DNA of 64,000 bases. Origin: Betaproteobacteria bacterium TMED82. GTDB lineage: Bacteria; Pseudomonadota; Gammaproteobacteria; Burkholderiales; Burkholderiaceae_A. The notes below the pieces were generated by a model, which was given only the letters and a program-made list of their open reading frames with translations, had not been told where the DNA came from and made no database searches. The position numbers and the translations under genes were made by a program. Location of the stretch: the NCBI GenBank assembly GCA_002170395.1, contig NHEJ01000004.1:124001-188000 (forward strand), given 5' to 3'. Below are positions 18,661-30,748 of the stretch, piece by piece. Within the stretch, counting starts at the first letter, position 1, and each line of letters starts with the position of its first letter.

Positions 18661-19479
18661 TCAAGCCCTAAAATTTATTATTAGTGGGGCGTGATCAGAT
18701 AGAATAGGGGTCTCTGCTACCTTAGCTGAAGCTGCCGAGATAGCTAAGTTCGCAGTTGCAATTTGGTAGTCTATTCTCCAGCCAACGTTTTTTTCTCGGG
18801 CTCTTCCCCTTTGACTCCACCATGTAAATTGTTCTTTTTTCGGCTCTAAAACTCTAAAAATATCCTTCCAACCTGCATTGAAGAGAGTTTCAGTTAACCA
18901 ACTCCTTTCAGCAGGAAGAAATCCTGAATTTTTTTGATTATTTTTCCAATTTTTTAAGTCTAAGTTCGTATGCGCTATGTTTAAGTCTCCACATAATAAA
19001 AATTCTCTTCCGGTCTTCGAGTTTTCCATTTCCCAATTTTTCAGCGTGGATTTAAAAGATTTTAGAAATCTAAATTTTGAAGCTTGACGACTTTCAGAAG
19101 CAGAGCCCGATGGTAAATATAATGACACAATGGAAAATAAGGGAAAGTTTTTTAAGTGATTATCGAAATCTATTTTTAAAACTCTTCCCTCATCATCAAA
19201 CTCTTTGACACCGATACCAGCAGTTATACTAGTGGGCTTTTGTTTGCTATATATTCCAACTCCACTGTAGCCGGGTCTTTCGGCACAAAAAATTGTGCTT
19301 TTTAAGTAAGACCCATCCTTGGATCTAAATTCTAAAATTTCATTACCCAGGTCTTTTCTTTGTGCTTTCAATTCCTGTATACAAATAAAATCAGGGTTCT
19401 CTTCAATCAACCATTGTATGAGTCCTTTTCTTACAGAGGCTCTGATACCATTAACGTTTAGAGATATGACTTTCAGCAT
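18661..19479 (-). CDS. xthA: Exodeoxyribonuclease III
   Basis: MLKVISLNVNGIRASVRKG; DFICIQELKAQ; CGDLNIAHT; LSDHAPL. Confidence 0.93.
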   Translation of the reverse strand: MLKVISLNVNGIRASVRKGLIQWLIEENPDFICIQELKAQRKDLGNEILEFRSKDGSYLKSTIFCAERPGYSGVGIYSKQKPTSITAGIGVKEFDDEGRVLKIDFDNHLKNFPLFSIVSLYLPSGSASESRQASKFRFLKSFKSTLKNWEMENSKTGREFLLCGDLNIAHTNLDLKNWKNNQKNSGFLPAERSWLTETLFNAGWKDIFRVLEPKKEQFTWWSQRGRAREKNVGWRIDYQIATANLAISAASAKVAETPILSDHAPLIINFRA

Positions 19480-19523
19480 TTGTGTGAAGAGTATTTTGTA
19501 AAAAAATCAAAAGGGTAGAAGAT

Positions 19524-20195
19524 GTGACAGAGAATAGTATCGAATTCTTAGAATTTGCCATAAAAAATAAAGTGATCCAGTTTGGTGAGTTTACAACAAA
19601 AGCTGGTAGAGTATCACCATATTTTTTCAATACAGGAGCTTTTTCACATGGTGGTGTTTTGAGATCTTTAGGGTCTTTTTATCACAGTAAAATCTTTGAA
19701 ATTGAAAAGACTCTACAACTAAAATTGCACTGTCTTTTTGGTCCTGCCTATAAGGGCATATCCATAGCCTGTACAACCGCCATAAGTGCAGCTGCACACG
19801 GTAAAGAATTAGAATTTGCGTTCAACAGAAAAGAAAAAAAAGAACACGGCGAAAAAGGAACTATTATCGGAAATGTAAAAAATAAGAATGTATTGATATT
19901 AGATGATGTAATATCAGCCGGAATATCTAGTCTTGAAGCCATAAGAGTCATCAAATCTGCTCAAGGTAATCCTGTTGCTGTTCTAGTGGCCTTTGATAGG
20001 CTTGAATTATCTAATAGTCAGAATGCAAGGAACTACCCTTCCGCATCTTTTGAAATAGCTACTGTCGAGAAAATTCCAGTTTTTTCAATAGCAAATTTAA
20101 AGGATTTAACTACTTATTTGGCGCGGAAAGGTTCCAATGTTGATGTGTTCAAAAATTACGTAGAGAGATGGAGCAATTTTAAATTACCCAATTAG
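19524..20195 (+). CDS. pyrE: Orotate phosphoribosyltransferase
   Basis: FTTKAGRVSPYFFNTGAF; NVLILDDVISAG PRPP motif. Confidence 0.94.
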   Translation: MTENSIEFLEFAIKNKVIQFGEFTTKAGRVSPYFFNTGAFSHGGVLRSLGSFYHSKIFEIEKTLQLKLHCLFGPAYKGISIACTTAISAAAHGKELEFAFNRKEKKEHGEKGTIIGNVKNKNVLILDDVISAGISSLEAIRVIKSAQGNPVAVLVAFDRLELSNSQNARNYPSASFEIATVEKIPVFSIANLKDLTTYLARKGSNVDVFKNYVERWSNFKLPN

Positions 20196-21683
20196 GAGTA
20201 GTATTTTTTCTTTAACATCTTTAGCCTCTGCTCTGCCCCCAGATTTTTTCATTACCTGTCCAACTAAAGCATTCAGTGCTTTTTCTTTACCTGATCTAAA
20301 CTCATTAACCATTTTTTGATTTTTTGAGATAACTTCTCCTATTAAGTCTTCTACTGCGGAGTCGTCCTCAATTTTATTCAAATTTTTATCAATTATGATT
20401 TTATTTATGTCTCCTTTCTCGCCATTCCAAATAAGACTAAAAAGTTGTTTTGCTGTTTTTTTTGAGAGTGTATTGTCCTCTAACTTAATTAAGACTTCCG
20501 ATAATTTCTTCGGCGAAATTTTGCTTTCGCAAATATCTATGTTTTCTTTATTCAATATCGAAAATAATTCTCCGGTCAGCCAATTTGCTAAAATCTTGGA
20601 TCTTCTAATCAAAATCTCGTCAGGGTTGTCAAAATTGAATTTTAATGATGTTAAGCGGAACCAGTATTTTAAACTTTCTTCAAAGAAAATTAGGTTTTGC
20701 TTTTTTGAGCAGATACTCATTACAAGATCATCTGGCAAACTCCACTTTTTCGAAAGCCTCGATCTAGCGTGATCTGGAAGCTCGGGCAAAGTACTTCCAA
20801 CTTGTTCTATGTAATCCGATTCAATTATAAGAGGTGGTAAGTCTGGGTCCGGGAAATAACGATAATCGTCAGAATTCTCCTTACTGCGCATTTCTCTTGT
20901 CTCATTTTTCACTGGATCAAAGAGCCTTGTTTGTTGGGTTACCATACCACCACTTTCGATGATATCAATTTGCCGAGCAACCTCGTATCTAATAGCTTTC
21001 TCCAGGTAACGAAATGAATTCAAGTTTTTGATTTCACATCTAACACCTAACTTTTTCGCTCCTCTCGGTTTAATAGATACATTTGCATCCATTCTGAAAG
21101 AGCCCTCTTGCATATTCCCATCACAAATTTCTATCCAAGTGACTAAGTTATGTAGCGTTCTGCCATAGGCCACTGCCTCTTGAGCGGAAGTTAGAGTTGG
21201 CTCAGTAACTATCTCTAAAAGAGGCATACCTGCTCTGTTTAAGTCAATACCGGAAAAACCGGGGAAGAAGTTTTCTACGCCATCATGAACTGACTTACCG
21301 GCATCCTCCTCCAAATGCGCCCGTACCAAGGGAACATTAAAGACTGAAGAATCAAAGGACTTTATCTCTAAAGATCCTCCAACCACAATTGGTTTTTCAA
21401 ATTGACTTATTTGATAACCTTTTGGAAGATCGGGATAAAAGTAGTTTTTTCTAGCAAAAATAGATTCATTTGCGATCTGTCCGCCAACAGCTATACCAAA
21501 TTTAACTGCGAGCTCAACTGCTTTTGCGTTCAACACGGGTAATACGCCAGGCAAACCAACATCAACGTAATCGATTTGGGAATTTGGAGAATTTCCGAAC
21601 TTTGTACCCCCAGTCGAAAAGATTTTTGACGATGTAGCTAATTGCACGTGGGTCTCAATACCAATTACCGTATCCCACATCAA
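20184..21683 (-). CDS. gatB: Asp-tRNA(Asn)/Glu-tRNA(Gln) amidotransferase subunit B
   Basis: IGIETHVQL; YFYPDLPKGYQISQFEKPI; VMKKSGGRA. Confidence 0.97.
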   Translation of the reverse strand: MMWDTVIGIETHVQLATSSKIFSTGGTKFGNSPNSQIDYVDVGLPGVLPVLNAKAVELAVKFGIAVGGQIANESIFARKNYFYPDLPKGYQISQFEKPIVVGGSLEIKSFDSSVFNVPLVRAHLEEDAGKSVHDGVENFFPGFSGIDLNRAGMPLLEIVTEPTLTSAQEAVAYGRTLHNLVTWIEICDGNMQEGSFRMDANVSIKPRGAKKLGVRCEIKNLNSFRYLEKAIRYEVARQIDIIESGGMVTQQTRLFDPVKNETREMRSKENSDDYRYFPDPDLPPLIIESDYIEQVGSTLPELPDHARSRLSKKWSLPDDLVMSICSKKQNLIFFEESLKYWFRLTSLKFNFDNPDEILIRRSKILANWLTGELFSILNKENIDICESKISPKKLSEVLIKLEDNTLSKKTAKQLFSLIWNGEKGDINKIIIDKNLNKIEDDSAVEDLIGEVISKNQKMVNEFRSGKEKALNALVGQVMKKSGGRAEAKDVKEKILLLIG

Positions 21684-23194
21684 ACTAAATCCTCACTTGA
21701 GGATAAAGTGTGCCAGTGGGTCTCAGTTTGAAATGCATTAGCAACTTGTAATACCTGGGGTTCTTCAAATCTTTTTCCAATTATTTGTAAACCAATTGGC
21801 CTATTACGATTATTCACTTCGAGAATTCCACAGGGTATGGAAATTGCGGGAAGTCCAGCCAAGCTAGCGCCAACGGTTAAAATATCTGCTAAATATTCTT
21901 TTGGAACACCTTCAAAATTAGCTTCGCTTTTTTGTAAATCTGGACTTCCATTAATATCCCAAGCTACAACAGGAGAAGTGGGGCTTAAAATAAAGTTACA
22001 TTCTTTAAAAGCTGCATCAAAATCAGCGATTACTAAATTTCTGACTTTCAATGCTTGCAGGTAATATGCATCGTAATATCCATGCGATAAAACAAAGGTT
22101 CCCACTAATATTCTCCTTTTAACTTCCTCGCCAAAACCTTCAGTTCTAGAGCGAGTATACAACTCCTCTAAACTCTTTACTCCCCGGCTTCGTTGGCCAA
22201 ATCTAATACCATCAAATTTTGCTAAATTGCTTGAGGCCTCTGCCGGGGCAATCACATAGTAAGCTGCAACTGAGTATGGGGTACTTGGTAATGAAATCTC
22301 TCTGATTGAAGCTCCTAAAAACTCAAAAGTCCGAATGGCCTCTTGGAAGGCTGGCAGAACACTGTTAGAAACAGCCGCCAAATATTCTTTTGGAATACCT
22401 ATTGAAACTTTTTCTAATGGCCGTACGATTGAGGAATCCGAGAAACCTTCATTCATAAACTTGCAAAAATCTGGATTTGGCTCAGGGAAACTAGTCGAGT
22501 CCTTCATGTCATACCCCGCCATAGAATTCATCACAAGTCCACAATCGTAAGCGCTTTTTGTGAGAGGTCCAGCTTGGTCTAAACTTGACGCGTAAGCAAT
22601 CAGCCCCCAACGGGAAACTCTTCCGTAAGTGGGTTTTAATCCGGAAATTCCACACATGGCAGCTGGCTGACGAATTGATCCCCCTGTGTCTGTTCCTGTA
22701 GCTACAGGAACAAAGTTGCCACCAACTAATGCTGCTGACCCGCCAGAAGAACCACCAGGAACTGCTAATTGATCCCATGGATTTGAGCACTTACCATAAG
22801 CACAATTTTGATTAGCCGATCCCATTGCAAATTCGTCACAACTTGCTTTGCCGACACAAACCATTCCAGCTTCAAACAAATTTTTTACGACAGTTGCATC
22901 AAAAGCACTGACATAATTTTTTAAGAATTTCGATCCAGCTGTAGTTTTCCATTTTTTGGTAACTAATACATCCTTATGTACAACGGGTATGCCCAAGAGA
23001 CTACCATCTTCACCCTGGTTAATTCTGTTTTGTACTTTTTCAGCTTCGTCAATTGATGCTTGAAGGTTCAAATCTAGAACGGCTCCAAAGGGGTTTTTTT
23101 CGAGGTTCTTGTAAGTTTCATGAACTAACTCCTTCACACTCAACTTCTTAGTTTGCAATAACCTCTTTAATTCTCTTATTGATTGCACACTCAT
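21680..23194 (-). CDS. gatA: Asp-tRNA(Asn)/Glu-tRNA(Gln) amidotransferase subunit A
   Basis: Amidase signature VPGGSSGGSAALV...GTDTGGSIRQPAAMCGISGLKPTYGRVSR. Confidence 0.97.
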   Translation of the reverse strand: MSVQSIRELKRLLQTKKLSVKELVHETYKNLEKNPFGAVLDLNLQASIDEAEKVQNRINQGEDGSLLGIPVVHKDVLVTKKWKTTAGSKFLKNYVSAFDATVVKNLFEAGMVCVGKASCDEFAMGSANQNCAYGKCSNPWDQLAVPGGSSGGSAALVGGNFVPVATGTDTGGSIRQPAAMCGISGLKPTYGRVSRWGLIAYASSLDQAGPLTKSAYDCGLVMNSMAGYDMKDSTSFPEPNPDFCKFMNEGFSDSSIVRPLEKVSIGIPKEYLAAVSNSVLPAFQEAIRTFEFLGASIREISLPSTPYSVAAYYVIAPAEASSNLAKFDGIRFGQRSRGVKSLEELYTRSRTEGFGEEVKRRILVGTFVLSHGYYDAYYLQALKVRNLVIADFDAAFKECNFILSPTSPVVAWDINGSPDLQKSEANFEGVPKEYLADILTVGASLAGLPAISIPCGILEVNNRNRPIGLQIIGKRFEEPQVLQVANAFQTETHWHTLSSSEDLV

Positions 23195-23211
23195 CCTTAA
23201 ATTAAAAATTT

Positions 23212-23499
23212 TTATTCAATTACTCTTGGTACAATAAAATAAGAGAGTCGAGCATCAGGAGCATTTGATAATGCCTCTTCTGCAGTAATTGTATTAATTG
23301 AAACATCCTCACGGTATCTAAGAGTAAGTTTACTGGGATGTGCCATTGGAGAAACATTTTTGGTATCCGCCATTTTTAACATGCCCACCCAAGATAAAAC
23401 GGCCGATAATTCTTTGGATACTTCCTCCTGGTCCTCTATTGACAAAGATATTTTAGATAACTGCTCTAATTTTTTTAAGTCTTTTTTTTCTAATTTCAT
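23212..23499 (-). CDS. gatC: Asp-tRNA(Asn)/Glu-tRNA(Gln) amidotransferase subunit C
   Basis: LEQLSKISLSIEDQEEVSKELSAVLSWVGML; C-terminal SYFIVPRVIE. Confidence 0.92.
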   Translation of the reverse strand: MKLEKKDLKKLEQLSKISLSIEDQEEVSKELSAVLSWVGMLKMADTKNVSPMAHPSKLTLRYREDVSINTITAEEALSNAPDARLSYFIVPRVIE

Positions 23500-23510
23500 T
23501 TATTCTGTAA

Positions 23511-24614
<1,104 letters not shown>

Positions 24615-24626
24615 AATTTAAATTAG

Positions 24627-25481
24627 GTGTCTCTATCTCAAAACCCACCTCCATTATTTAAGCAAGAGAATTCTGCGAAAGTTAAGATCGCTTCTGCAAT
24701 TATATCCTCAATTTTGCTAATAACCGTTGACTCAAAATTTAATTATTTATTTGATCTTCGCTCAGCATTGACGTATCTACTAAACCCCTTCGTTGAATTA
24801 TTACTCCTACCGCGTGATATCGCTTTTAATGCAGCAAGTCATTTAACAAACATTTCTGAATTGAACAAAAAGATTGAGATTTTGGAGGACACTCAAAGAT
24901 TGAATGGGGAGACTTTAGTTAAGCTAGAGCAATTAGAAAAAGAAAATATAAATTTACGAAAGTTACTTTCACTAAAACCTAGATTAAAAATTCCATCAAT
25001 TAATGCAACTGTCAGATACGAATTGCCCGACGCCTACAGTCGCAAAGTAGTTGTAGATAAGGGTTCAAATCACGGAGTAAAAGCAGGGTTTCCTGTAATG
25101 AGTGCTGAAGGAATAATTGGTCAAGTTAGTAAAGTTCATTTTTTGACATGTGAAATCACCTTAATTTCAGATGCGAATCTGTCGATACCAGTAGTACTCC
25201 CTCGAGCTAAAATTAAAGCTATAACAAGAGGCAAAGGTGACACAGAGCAATTTAAGCTCCAATACGCTGACATCAGTGCCAATTTACAGATAGGAGACGA
25301 GGTATTAACTTCAGGTTTGGACGGTATTTATCCATCTGGATTACTTGTTGGGTACATCCATGAAGTGACTCCAGCGATTCCAGGTCAGTTTCCTGTAGTT
25401 TCAGGTAAACCATCAGCAATAATTGGTATTCAGCATAATGTTTTACTTTTACAACTTATGAACACCCAAAATGATTCCTGA
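24627..25481 (+). CDS. mreC: Rod shape-determining protein MreC
   Basis: N-terminal TM, coiled coil, DKGSNHGVKAGFPVMSAEGIIGQV; downstream of mreB; GTG start. Confidence 0.93.
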   Translation: MSLSQNPPPLFKQENSAKVKIASAIISSILLITVDSKFNYLFDLRSALTYLLNPFVELLLLPRDIAFNAASHLTNISELNKKIEILEDTQRLNGETLVKLEQLEKENINLRKLLSLKPRLKIPSINATVRYELPDAYSRKVVVDKGSNHGVKAGFPVMSAEGIIGQVSKVHFLTCEITLISDANLSIPVVLPRAKIKAITRGKGDTEQFKLQYADISANLQIGDEVLTSGLDGIYPSGLLVGYIHEVTPAIPGQFPVVSGKPSAIIGIQHNVLLLQLMNTQNDS

Positions 25482-26004
25482 AAGCTTGATAAGAAGTAAC
25501 CCTTCCTGGAAAGTTGTTTATTTTTCGTTACTATTTGCTTTTCTTATTAATCTAATTCCTAAAGGAGGAGCTTTTCCCTTCCCTGATTTTTTAGCAATTG
25601 TGATAGTTTTTTGGAGTGCTTACATGCCAGCAAGATTTAGTTTACTGAATGGCTGGTTGCTAGGTATAGTTATGGATATTCATACTGGCGCACTGCTCGG
25701 AGAACATGCTTTAATTTACTCTTTTTTGAGTTATGCTGGAATGCTAATTTCGAGGCGTATTTCTTGGACGTCAATGTCTGCACAATTTCTACAACTTTTG
25801 CCACTCTTTCTTAGCGCGTTCATCATGCATAGTTTAGTCAGGTACGCTGCCAATGATGGAACTGCACCTTGGTGGTTTATTTTTAAATCTCCATTGGAAG
25901 CCATTTCTTCAGTTTTTATTAGTTTTGCTATCTTAAAGGTACTCAACCGGCGTACAGGACCTTCTATTCAAACTAGATCATCAAAGAGAGGTTTGAAAAT
26001 ATGA
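25471..26004 (+). CDS. mreD: Rod shape-determining protein MreD
   Basis: Small membrane protein in mreBCD order, GWLLGIVMDIHTGALLGEHAL. Confidence 0.9.
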   Translation: MIPESLIRSNPSWKVVYFSLLFAFLINLIPKGGAFPFPDFLAIVIVFWSAYMPARFSLLNGWLLGIVMDIHTGALLGEHALIYSFLSYAGMLISRRISWTSMSAQFLQLLPLFLSAFIMHSLVRYAANDGTAPWWFIFKSPLEAISSVFISFAILKVLNRRTGPSIQTRSSKRGLKI

Positions 26005-27827
26005 TTTTTTCTAGAGAAAATCATAAAATATTTAGGTTCAGAGCCAGTGTCCTCGCAGTACTCGTAACCTTTATTCTGTTAGGTTTGCTTAGCAGATTAG
26101 CTTGGCTTCAAATTTATGAGCATGAAAAGCATTCTGCTCGGGCCGAAGACAACAGGGTTATTCTACTTCCTCAGCAGGCACCTAGAGGAAGAATTCTTGA
26201 TCGAAATGGAGATATACTCGCTCGCAATGATGGTGGTTTTTATCTGGAACTTCAACCATCAAAATTAGCCAGTGTTCGGCAAACTATTAACAAATTAAGT
26301 GAAATTGTTGAAATATCGAAAATCGATATTGCTAGATTCGACCGTTTGAGACGAGAAATACGATCATATGACGGATTACCTCTTAAAGGAGCTTTAACAG
26401 ACGAGGAAGTAGCAAAACTTGTAACAAGAATACAAAATCTTCCAGGAGTGAAGGTTAGGCCTAGGCTAATTAGGAGTTATCCATATGGGGAAAGCTCTTC
26501 CCACCTAGTTGGACACATCGGAAGAATTTCTAGGGCTGATCTAGAAGAGCAGCTTCGAAACCGAAGTCAAGAGGCTTATAGAGGTTTTACGCACATTGGG
26601 AAACTTGGCGTAGAGCAGAGTTACGAAGGATTATTAAGGGGAAAGATTGGATATCAGCACATTGAGGTGACTGCAAGCGGAAGAATGATTAGAGAATTGA
26701 ACAACAGTAAAGCAATTCCAGGTAAAAATGTGCAGTTAACCATTGATGCAAAACTCCACCGACTAATCGAAGCAGCATTTGAGAATAGACGAGGTGGTGT
26801 AGTAGCATTAAATCCAAAATCTGGGGAAGTCTTAGCTTTTGTTTCAATGCCTAATTTTAATCCAAATCTTTTTATTGACGGGGTTGATGGAAGAATTTGG
26901 AACAATCTAAATAATTCTCCAAATAAGCCATTATTAAATCGACCATTAAAGGGAGCATACCCTCCAGGATCTACATATAAACCGTTCATGGCACTAGCTG
27001 CTCTGACCTCAAAATCCAGAGTTCCAGAGGACCAAATAGTTGACCCAGGTTATTTTATTTTGGGCAGTCATAAATTTCGAGATAGTACTCCGGGAGGGCA
27101 CGGACAAGTGGATCTTCATAAGTCGATAGTGGTCTCAAGCGACACATACTATTACAAATTAGCAATGAGTATGGGAGTTGACCTGATTCATAAGCATATT
27201 TCGCCATTTGGTTTTGGAAAAAAAACCGGCATTGACCTCGAAGGAGAAGTAGCGGGAATTCTACCTTCCTCAAAATGGAAATTAGAGAAGCTTGGAAAGC
27301 CATGGCTTCAAGGAGAAACGCCTTCTATTGGAATAGGACAAGGCTACAACACGTTTACAATTCTGCAAATGGCAAAGGCGGCATCGATAATAGCAAACAG
27401 GGGAATTATAATGCGGCCAAGGCTTTTTAGAGGTTCTCAAGACCAAACTTCTGGCAAATATTCACTTGCAAAACCGGTGACTGAGGGTAAATTAGACATT
27501 GAAAAAAAGTTTTTTGATCTCGTTATAGATGCCATGGTGGAAGTGAACCGAACTGGGACTGGAGCCAGAGTCTTAGGTAGAACAAAATACAACGTTGCTG
27601 GAAAAACTGGAACTGCACAAGTTTTTACCGTTGCGCAAGACGAAGAATATGATGCAGATAAGGTGCCTGAACGACTTAAAGATCACTCCTTATACATAGG
27701 CTTTGCGCCGGCCAAAAAACCGGAAGTAGCGCTTGCTGTGATTGTTGAAAACGGAGGATTTGGTGTTTCATCGGCAGCCCCGATCGCTAAACTGGTTTTC
27801 GATTATGTGATTAAAAACAGGAGGTAA
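26001..27827 (+). CDS. mrdA: Penicillin-binding protein 2
   Basis: APRGRILDRNGDILARN; YPPGSTYKP (SxxK); VAGKTGTAQV (KTG). Confidence 0.96.
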   Translation: MIFSRENHKIFRFRASVLAVLVTFILLGLLSRLAWLQIYEHEKHSARAEDNRVILLPQQAPRGRILDRNGDILARNDGGFYLELQPSKLASVRQTINKLSEIVEISKIDIARFDRLRREIRSYDGLPLKGALTDEEVAKLVTRIQNLPGVKVRPRLIRSYPYGESSSHLVGHIGRISRADLEEQLRNRSQEAYRGFTHIGKLGVEQSYEGLLRGKIGYQHIEVTASGRMIRELNNSKAIPGKNVQLTIDAKLHRLIEAAFENRRGGVVALNPKSGEVLAFVSMPNFNPNLFIDGVDGRIWNNLNNSPNKPLLNRPLKGAYPPGSTYKPFMALAALTSKSRVPEDQIVDPGYFILGSHKFRDSTPGGHGQVDLHKSIVVSSDTYYYKLAMSMGVDLIHKHISPFGFGKKTGIDLEGEVAGILPSSKWKLEKLGKPWLQGETPSIGIGQGYNTFTILQMAKAASIIANRGIIMRPRLFRGSQDQTSGKYSLAKPVTEGKLDIEKKFFDLVIDAMVEVNRTGTGARVLGRTKYNVAGKTGTAQVFTVAQDEEYDADKVPERLKDHSLYIGFAPAKKPEVALAVIVENGGFGVSSAAPIAKLVFDYVIKNRR

Positions 27828-27838
27828 TTTAAAAAAGT

Positions 27839-29014
27839 ATGCTTTTTACAAAAACAGAAAGAATACTCCCTTCAGGCATATACAAAATATTCGCTTACTT
27901 GGACAGGCCATTGACAATCATGATTCTAATGGTTGCTATGATTAGTTGTTTTGCTGTTTACAGCGCAAGTCACGACGAGATATCTCGTTTTTATTCCCAT
28001 CTAAGAAATATTTTCATAGCTCTGATTTTAATTGTTATCCTCAGTCACCTGCCATCTGTGATGTTAGAAAAGTTTGCTATTCCAGTATATGTAGCATCTA
28101 TTTTTTTGCTCATAGCTACTGAACTCTTTGGGGAAACAGTGAACGGCGCAACTCGATGGATAAATTTAGGGTTGATAAAAATGCAGCCCTCGGAAATCTT
28201 AAAAATTGCCTTGCCGCTGTTGATGGCTTGGTTTATTCAAAAATCTGAGGGATTAAACTCTAAAAGGGATTGGTTCTTCGTTTTGATACTTTTCCTTTTA
28301 CCCGTAGTTCTCGTTTTAAAACAGCCTGACCTAGGGACTTCCATTTTAATTTTAATTTCGGGTTTAATTCTTCTATTTTTTGCAGGTATGCCATGGAAAT
28401 TAGTTATATTTGGTTTTTTATGCTTTTTACTGTTTGTTACCCTTTTAATAGCTTTTGGTGATTTAGCCTGTGCGGAAAATGTAGACTGGCCCGGATTACG
28501 GAACTATCAAAAACTTCGTATATGTACTCTTTTGGACCCAATGAGAGATCCACTCGGTTCTGGATTTCATACTTTACAATCAATTACGGCAGTTGGCTCA
28601 GGAGGTTTTTTTGGTAAAGGATGGCTTCAGGGAACTCAGACTCAATTAGCATTTATTCCTGAGAAATCTACAGATTTCGTTTTCTCTGGGTTTGCTGAAG
28701 AGTTTGGTTTTTTTGGGGCCTTGATCTTAATATTACTTTATGGTGGGATAACTTTAAGAGGTCTTTGGATTTCAATCGGAGCACCGACTGATTTCGCTAG
28801 ACTCTTGGGTGGTACACTTTCCCTAATGACATTTACTTATGCATGTGTAAATATTGGGATGGTATCAGGTCTCCTACCAGTTGTTGGAGTTCCTCTTCCT
28901 TGGATGTCTTACGGGGGTACAGCTCTAATTACACTCGGTGTAGGACTGGGACTTATAATGAGTATCGCGAAAGATCGCTCTACCACTACTCAGGGATTCT
29001 CTTTCCAGCGTTAA
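27839..29014 (+). CDS. rodA: Rod shape-determining protein RodA
   Basis: SEDS family; VNGATRWINLGLIKMQPSE; PLPWMSYGGTALI. Confidence 0.96.
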   Translation: MLFTKTERILPSGIYKIFAYLDRPLTIMILMVAMISCFAVYSASHDEISRFYSHLRNIFIALILIVILSHLPSVMLEKFAIPVYVASIFLLIATELFGETVNGATRWINLGLIKMQPSEILKIALPLLMAWFIQKSEGLNSKRDWFFVLILFLLPVVLVLKQPDLGTSILILISGLILLFFAGMPWKLVIFGFLCFLLFVTLLIAFGDLACAENVDWPGLRNYQKLRICTLLDPMRDPLGSGFHTLQSITAVGSGGFFGKGWLQGTQTQLAFIPEKSTDFVFSGFAEEFGFFGALILILLYGGITLRGLWISIGAPTDFARLLGGTLSLMTFTYACVNIGMVSGLLPVVGVPLPWMSYGGTALITLGVGLGLIMSIAKDRSTTTQGFSFQR

Positions 29015-30745
29015 ATGAACAACTCTCCAGAATCCATAGCAAAACTAATTTTAGAGGGCTTTGAAAGACATTATTCTGTTTTTCGTGCAAACTCACGGAA
29101 AGCTAAGGAAAAATTTGAAAATGGTGATTATGCTGCCATTAGGGAATTGCTGAGCGAAAGAATCAGCTATTATGATCAGAGAGTGAGAGAAACTTCCGAA
29201 TCTCTAGAAAAAAAATTTGGGCAGAAAATAAAAAAGGATGTTATCTGGCCTGACGTGAAAAAAGCTTTCATTATGCTACTCACCGACCATAAACAACCTG
29301 AATTGGCTGAATCATTTTTTAATTCAATTACCACGCAACTATTAGATCGAATTTATTTTAAAAATAGTTATCTTTTTGTCAGGCCAGCAATTAGCACTGA
29401 ATATTTAGATTCAAAATCTTCTTCCTACAATGTGTACTATCCTCTAAAGCAGGGAATCAAAAATACCTTAGGAAAAATAATTTTGGATATCGGTTTATCA
29501 AGTGCTTGGGAAGACATAAAAAGAGATACTCACGCGCTTTTGAGAAAAGCCTTAAAGAATTTAAAAAGACCTTTTCGACCCACGAAAGATTTACAAATTC
29601 ATATCTTAAAATCACTATTCTTCAGAAATAAGGGGGCGTACTTAATCGGAAGACTTGTAATGGATGGTGATCCTATGGGATTTGCTGTTCCAATCTTAAG
29701 ATCAAAAAATGGTTTTCTGTTTTTGGATACAATTATTTTCGAAAATGAAAACCTCACTTTATTATTCTCTTTTTCTCGAGCTTACTTCATGGTGGACATG
29801 GAAGTACCGGCAGCCTATGTAAGTTTTCTAAAGTCTTTAATGCCATCTAAACCTACAAGTGAAATTTACACAATGCTTGGACTACAGAAACAAGGTAAAA
29901 CTCTTTTTTACAGAGATTTGTTACAACATCTCAACAACTCCACGGATAAATTCACAATTGCAGATGGTATTAAAGGATTGGTGATGCTTGTTTTTACTTT
30001 ACCTTCATTCCCATATGTTTTCAAAATTATTAAGGATCTCAGAGATAAAGAGGTCACAAGAGAACACATTACAAATAGGTATCAATTGGTCAAGCATCAT
30101 GACAGAGTTGGTAGAATGGCTGATACATGGGAGTATTCAAACGTAGATTTTCCACTTGAGCGTTTCGAGCAAGAACTTTTAGAAGGTCTAAGGAAATATG
30201 CACCAAGTATGCTTGAGCAAGTAGAGGATAGGATAATTATTAAGCATGTATACATTGAGCGTAGAATGACACCTTTAAACATTTTTCTTGAAAATGCGTC
30301 TGATGGGAGTCTCAACACTGCAATGAAAGAGTATGGAAATGCACTTAAAGAATTAATTTCGGCAAACATCTTCCCTGGTGACTTGCTCTACAAGAATTTT
30401 GGGTTGACAAAAAATGGACGAGTAGTTTTTTACGATTATGATGAAATTCAATACATAACTGAGTGTAATTTCCGAAAAGTTCCAACAGCAATTAACCCCG
30501 AGGATGAACTTAGCGATGAACCATGGTATGCAATTGGAAAAAATGATGTTTTTCCAGAAGAATTTGAAACTTTCTTACTATCAAAAAATAAACTCAAAAA
30601 CGCTTTCTTAAAACATCACTCTAATCTTTTGGATCCGAATTATTGGTTGGTTCAACAAGATAAAATACAAAAAGGTGATTTTGTAGATATTTTTCCATAC
30701 TCCAATGAGGAAAGATTTTTTCCAGATAAAAAGGTAGAACAATAG
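29015..30745 (+). CDS. aceK: Isocitrate dehydrogenase kinase/phosphatase
   Basis: ILEGFERHYSVFR; HVYIERRMTPLNIFLE; NFGLTKNGRVVFYDYDEI. Confidence 0.94.
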   Translation: MNNSPESIAKLILEGFERHYSVFRANSRKAKEKFENGDYAAIRELLSERISYYDQRVRETSESLEKKFGQKIKKDVIWPDVKKAFIMLLTDHKQPELAESFFNSITTQLLDRIYFKNSYLFVRPAISTEYLDSKSSSYNVYYPLKQGIKNTLGKIILDIGLSSAWEDIKRDTHALLRKALKNLKRPFRPTKDLQIHILKSLFFRNKGAYLIGRLVMDGDPMGFAVPILRSKNGFLFLDTIIFENENLTLLFSFSRAYFMVDMEVPAAYVSFLKSLMPSKPTSEIYTMLGLQKQGKTLFYRDLLQHLNNSTDKFTIADGIKGLVMLVFTLPSFPYVFKIIKDLRDKEVTREHITNRYQLVKHHDRVGRMADTWEYSNVDFPLERFEQELLEGLRKYAPSMLEQVEDRIIIKHVYIERRMTPLNIFLENASDGSLNTAMKEYGNALKELISANIFPGDLLYKNFGLTKNGRVVFYDYDEIQYITECNFRKVPTAINPEDELSDEPWYAIGKNDVFPEEFETFLLSKNKLKNAFLKHHSNLLDPNYWLVQQDKIQKGDFVDIFPYSNEERFFPDKKVEQ

Positions 30746-30748
30746 ATA